Positions 62,744 to 64,000 of a DNA stretch of 64,000 nt are shown here, one piece after another; the stretch's first letter is position 1, and each line of letters begins with the position of its first letter. The notes under the pieces were generated by a model. It did not search any database. It had not been told where the DNA came from and was given only the letters and a program-made list of their open reading frames with translations. Where the stretch lies: contig NZ_VFPH01000001.1 of assembly GCF_006717045.1 (NCBI RefSeq), positions 2,294,001 to 2,358,000 on the forward strand, given 5' to 3'. Both the position numbers and the translations under genes were made by a program. This DNA comes from Pseudonocardia cypriaca (GTDB lineage: Bacteria; Actinomycetota; Actinomycetes; Mycobacteriales; Pseudonocardiaceae).

Positions 62744-63190
62744 TCACGTGATGGATGAGGTGGTCGCTTGCTGGTCGCGGCGCGCGTGAGCACCCTGCAC
62801 CGGGCCATGGCCCAGGGCCTTGGCCTTGGCCTGTTCGAACTCCTCGGCCGAGATCGTGCCCCGGTCTCGCAGGTCGGCGAGCTTGGCGAGCTCGTCGGCC
62901 GTGCTCGTCGTGCCGGCCGCGGCGGTCTCCCGGACGTACTGCCCGAACGCCTGCTCGTTGCGCAGGGCCTGAGCCCGAGCGCGCTCGTTCATCGAGCGGC
63001 CGCGAGCGATCAGGTAGACGAGGGCACCCAGCCAAGGCGCTACGACCAGGAACAGGATCCAGAGCGCCTTGCCCCAGCCGGACAGCTCGTGGTCCCGGAA
63101 GATGTCGCCGAAAATGCTGATCAGCAGCCAGATCCACGTGAAGAGAATCATGAACCAGAAGATGGATACGATCACGTCCCACAAAGGCAT
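62744..63190 (-). CDS. PLDc_N plus SHOCT membrane protein
   Basis: 148 residues. Two helices with the phospholipase_D-nuclease N-terminal pattern (FWFMILFTWIWLLISIFGDI FRDHELSGWGKALW, then ILFLVVAPWLGALVYLIARG), followed by a helical linker and a C-terminal SHOCT domain (LAKLADLRDRGTISAEEFEQ AKAKALG). Typical short actinobacterial membrane protein with unknown role. Start ATG at 63190; module 28 is 65-110 bp upstream. Confidence 0.82.
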   Translation of the reverse strand: MPLWDVIVSIFWFMILFTWIWLLISIFGDIFRDHELSGWGKALWILFLVVAPWLGALVYLIARGRSMNERARAQALRNEQAFGQYVRETAAAGTTSTADELAKLADLRDRGTISAEEFEQAKAKALGHGPVQGAHARRDQQATTSSIT

Positions 63191-63253
63191 CTCGATCTCC
63201 TCGATCCGTGCCTGGGGCACCGCTACTGGCACGGGGCCACCGCCGATTGGCCA

Positions 63254-63298
63254 ACGGTCGACCCCTGGCATCTGACCGGCATCACCCGCCGCAGATGA
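63254..63298 (-). promoter_or_regulatory. Island operator-promoter module 28
   Basis: TCACCCGCCGCAGATGA at 63282-63298; -10-like GACCGT 22 bp further, same hexamer as module 23. Target: SHOCT protein at 63190. Confidence 0.7.
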
Positions 63299-63357
63299 GC
63301 CGGGGTCGTGTCGACGTCGCCGACGCCGCTCCAAGTGCCGGTCGGTGTTCCTGCGCT

Positions 63358-63807
63358 TCAGCTCGTGCGCTTCAGCTCGCGGCCGTGCACCACGATGGCG
63401 TAGATCACGATGACGTCGACGGCGATGACGATGGTCGACCACACCGGGTATGCGGAGATGAAGACGAGATTCAGGATGGCGCTGATCAGCGCGATCGCGA
63501 TGCCGGCCACGCGGGCGAACGTGTTGCCGACCACGAGCCCGAGCCCGACGGCGACCGCGACGGCGCCGAGGACGAGATGCGTCCAGCCCCAGGTGGTGTA
63601 GTCGACGTTCACCACGAGCCCATCGGGGCGAACCAGGTAGAACCCGTCGTTGAACAGCGCGACGAGCCCCTCGATCGCCTGGAAGAAGCCGAGCATGATC
63701 ATCATGATTCCGGCGAAGGCGACCCAGCCCGCCCAGCCGGTGATCTCCGTGTCCGGTGAGTAGTAGTCCTCGTGCGAGTTGCGGCTCGTACGGGAGGCCT
63801 CTGTCAT
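63358..63807 (-). CDS. DUF7144-type membrane protein (copy 5)
   Basis: 149 residues, ATG 6 bp after GGAGGAG. Helices: AGWVAFAGIMMIMLGFFQAI, TTWGWTHLVLGAVAVAVGLG, AGIAIALISAILNLVFISAY and IVIAVDVIVIYAIVVHG; signature LVVNVDYTTWGWTHL. N-terminus is polar (RTSRNSHEDYYSPDTEITGW). Transcribed from module 29. Confidence 0.87.
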   Translation of the reverse strand: MTEASRTSRNSHEDYYSPDTEITGWAGWVAFAGIMMIMLGFFQAIEGLVALFNDGFYLVRPDGLVVNVDYTTWGWTHLVLGAVAVAVGLGLVVGNTFARVAGIAIALISAILNLVFISAYPVWSTIVIAVDVIVIYAIVVHGRELKRTS

Positions 63808-63882
63808 GACGTCTCCTCCGTGAGCAAGGCCGGACCCGGGCCGGCACGGGCGGTTCGCCGCCGACCGTCGACGACCGGGTCG

Positions 63883-63927
63883 ATCGTGGCGCCGGATTCG
63901 CGGTAAGACCTCACCTGCCTTGGGTGA
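63883..63927 (-). promoter_or_regulatory. Island operator-promoter module 29
   Basis: TCACCTGCCTTGGGTGA at 63911-63927; -10-like CACGAT 22 bp further, same hexamer as module 7. Target: DUF7144 copy 5. Confidence 0.75.
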
Positions 63928-64000
63928 TGGTGTCGGGCGTCGAGATCAGTCGCCACGTGAAGCTCCCCGTCCCGGATCACGTCCGGTGCGAGGGGGATGT
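63927..64000 (+). pseudogene. Amphi-Trp gene with internal deletion, runs off window
   Basis: ATG at 63927: VSGVEISRHVKLPVPDHVRC then EGD. VEISR is the start of the paralogue at 42410, and VKLPVPDHVRCE corresponds to its VKLHVPDHVRCE 33 residues further on. The region between is missing in frame. The start codon overlaps the palindrome of module 29. The end lies outside the window. Confidence 0.55.

Overview
The window is high-GC DNA (GTG and GTG/ATGA-overlap starts, Shine-Dalgarno AGGAG) of an actinomycete, most likely Pseudonocardia or a close relative. Evidence for that is the dense set of actinobacterial stress-island families: five copies of a small four-helix membrane protein (DUF7144-type), amphi-Trp proteins, DUF6325/DUF1269, DUF2252, DUF1622, DUF4331, DUF389, SHOCT and AI-2E-type exporters. 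Assignment to genus is inference.

Layout. 1-3032: end of a catabolic operon (3-oxoacid CoA-transferase A and B, aldehyde dehydrogenase, SnoaL-like protein). 3084-9577: a scarred zone with a PIN-domain remnant, IS3, IS982 and IS630 pieces, two cell-envelope genes (LppU-like and a membrane/lipoprotein-like gene), a NIPSNAP protein, an acidic secreted protein, a decayed csb1 (Cas7 of type I-G/U CRISPR) and a frameshifted TetR gene. 9710-12853: a flavin monooxygenase operon with a DMT exporter carrying a winged-helix tail. 13074-17730: a second scarred zone with two IS5 pieces, the 3' half of tRNA-Val(CAC) acting as an att site beside a deleted integrase, a 238-bp direct duplication, and asparaginase and SRPBCC remnants. 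17930-64000: a gene-dense stress island with almost no conventional regulators.

The main result is in that last 45 kb. I find 29 copies of a 17-bp interrupted palindrome, TCRYCC-N5-GGRYGA, between 18944 and 63927. For 28 of them a -10-like hexamer (fixed A at position 2, T at position 6; for example CACGAT, GACGAT, GAGCGT, TAACGT) starts exactly 22 bp (23 sites) or 23 bp (5 sites) after the palindrome, pointing at a gene. The palindrome is thus centred near -43 and replaces a -35 box. Several genes start exactly at the predicted transcription start (leaderless). Nearly every transcription unit of the island has one such module, and divergent pairs carry one each. This looks like a large single-activator regulon, analogous in layout to the mycobacterial DosR dormancy regulon but with a different operator that I do not recognise. 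No regulator gene is present in the window.

The predicted regulon combines carbon-reserve and glucose metabolism (GH63-like enzyme plus GlgX, GH15 enzyme, a divergent glucose-6-phosphate dehydrogenase), redox enzymes (Dyp peroxidase, sulfite-oxidase-type molybdoenzyme), ion and phosphate transport (K+ channel, Pit), efflux (MFS, AI-2E family), lipid kinase, and many small membrane or soluble proteins. A recurring feature is short 5' stubs of other genes (AI-2E-like, cyclase, GMC oxidoreductase, CydA, amphi-Trp) left beside or between island genes; three of these stubs retain their own promoter module, as if deletions had handed the promoters to new downstream genes.
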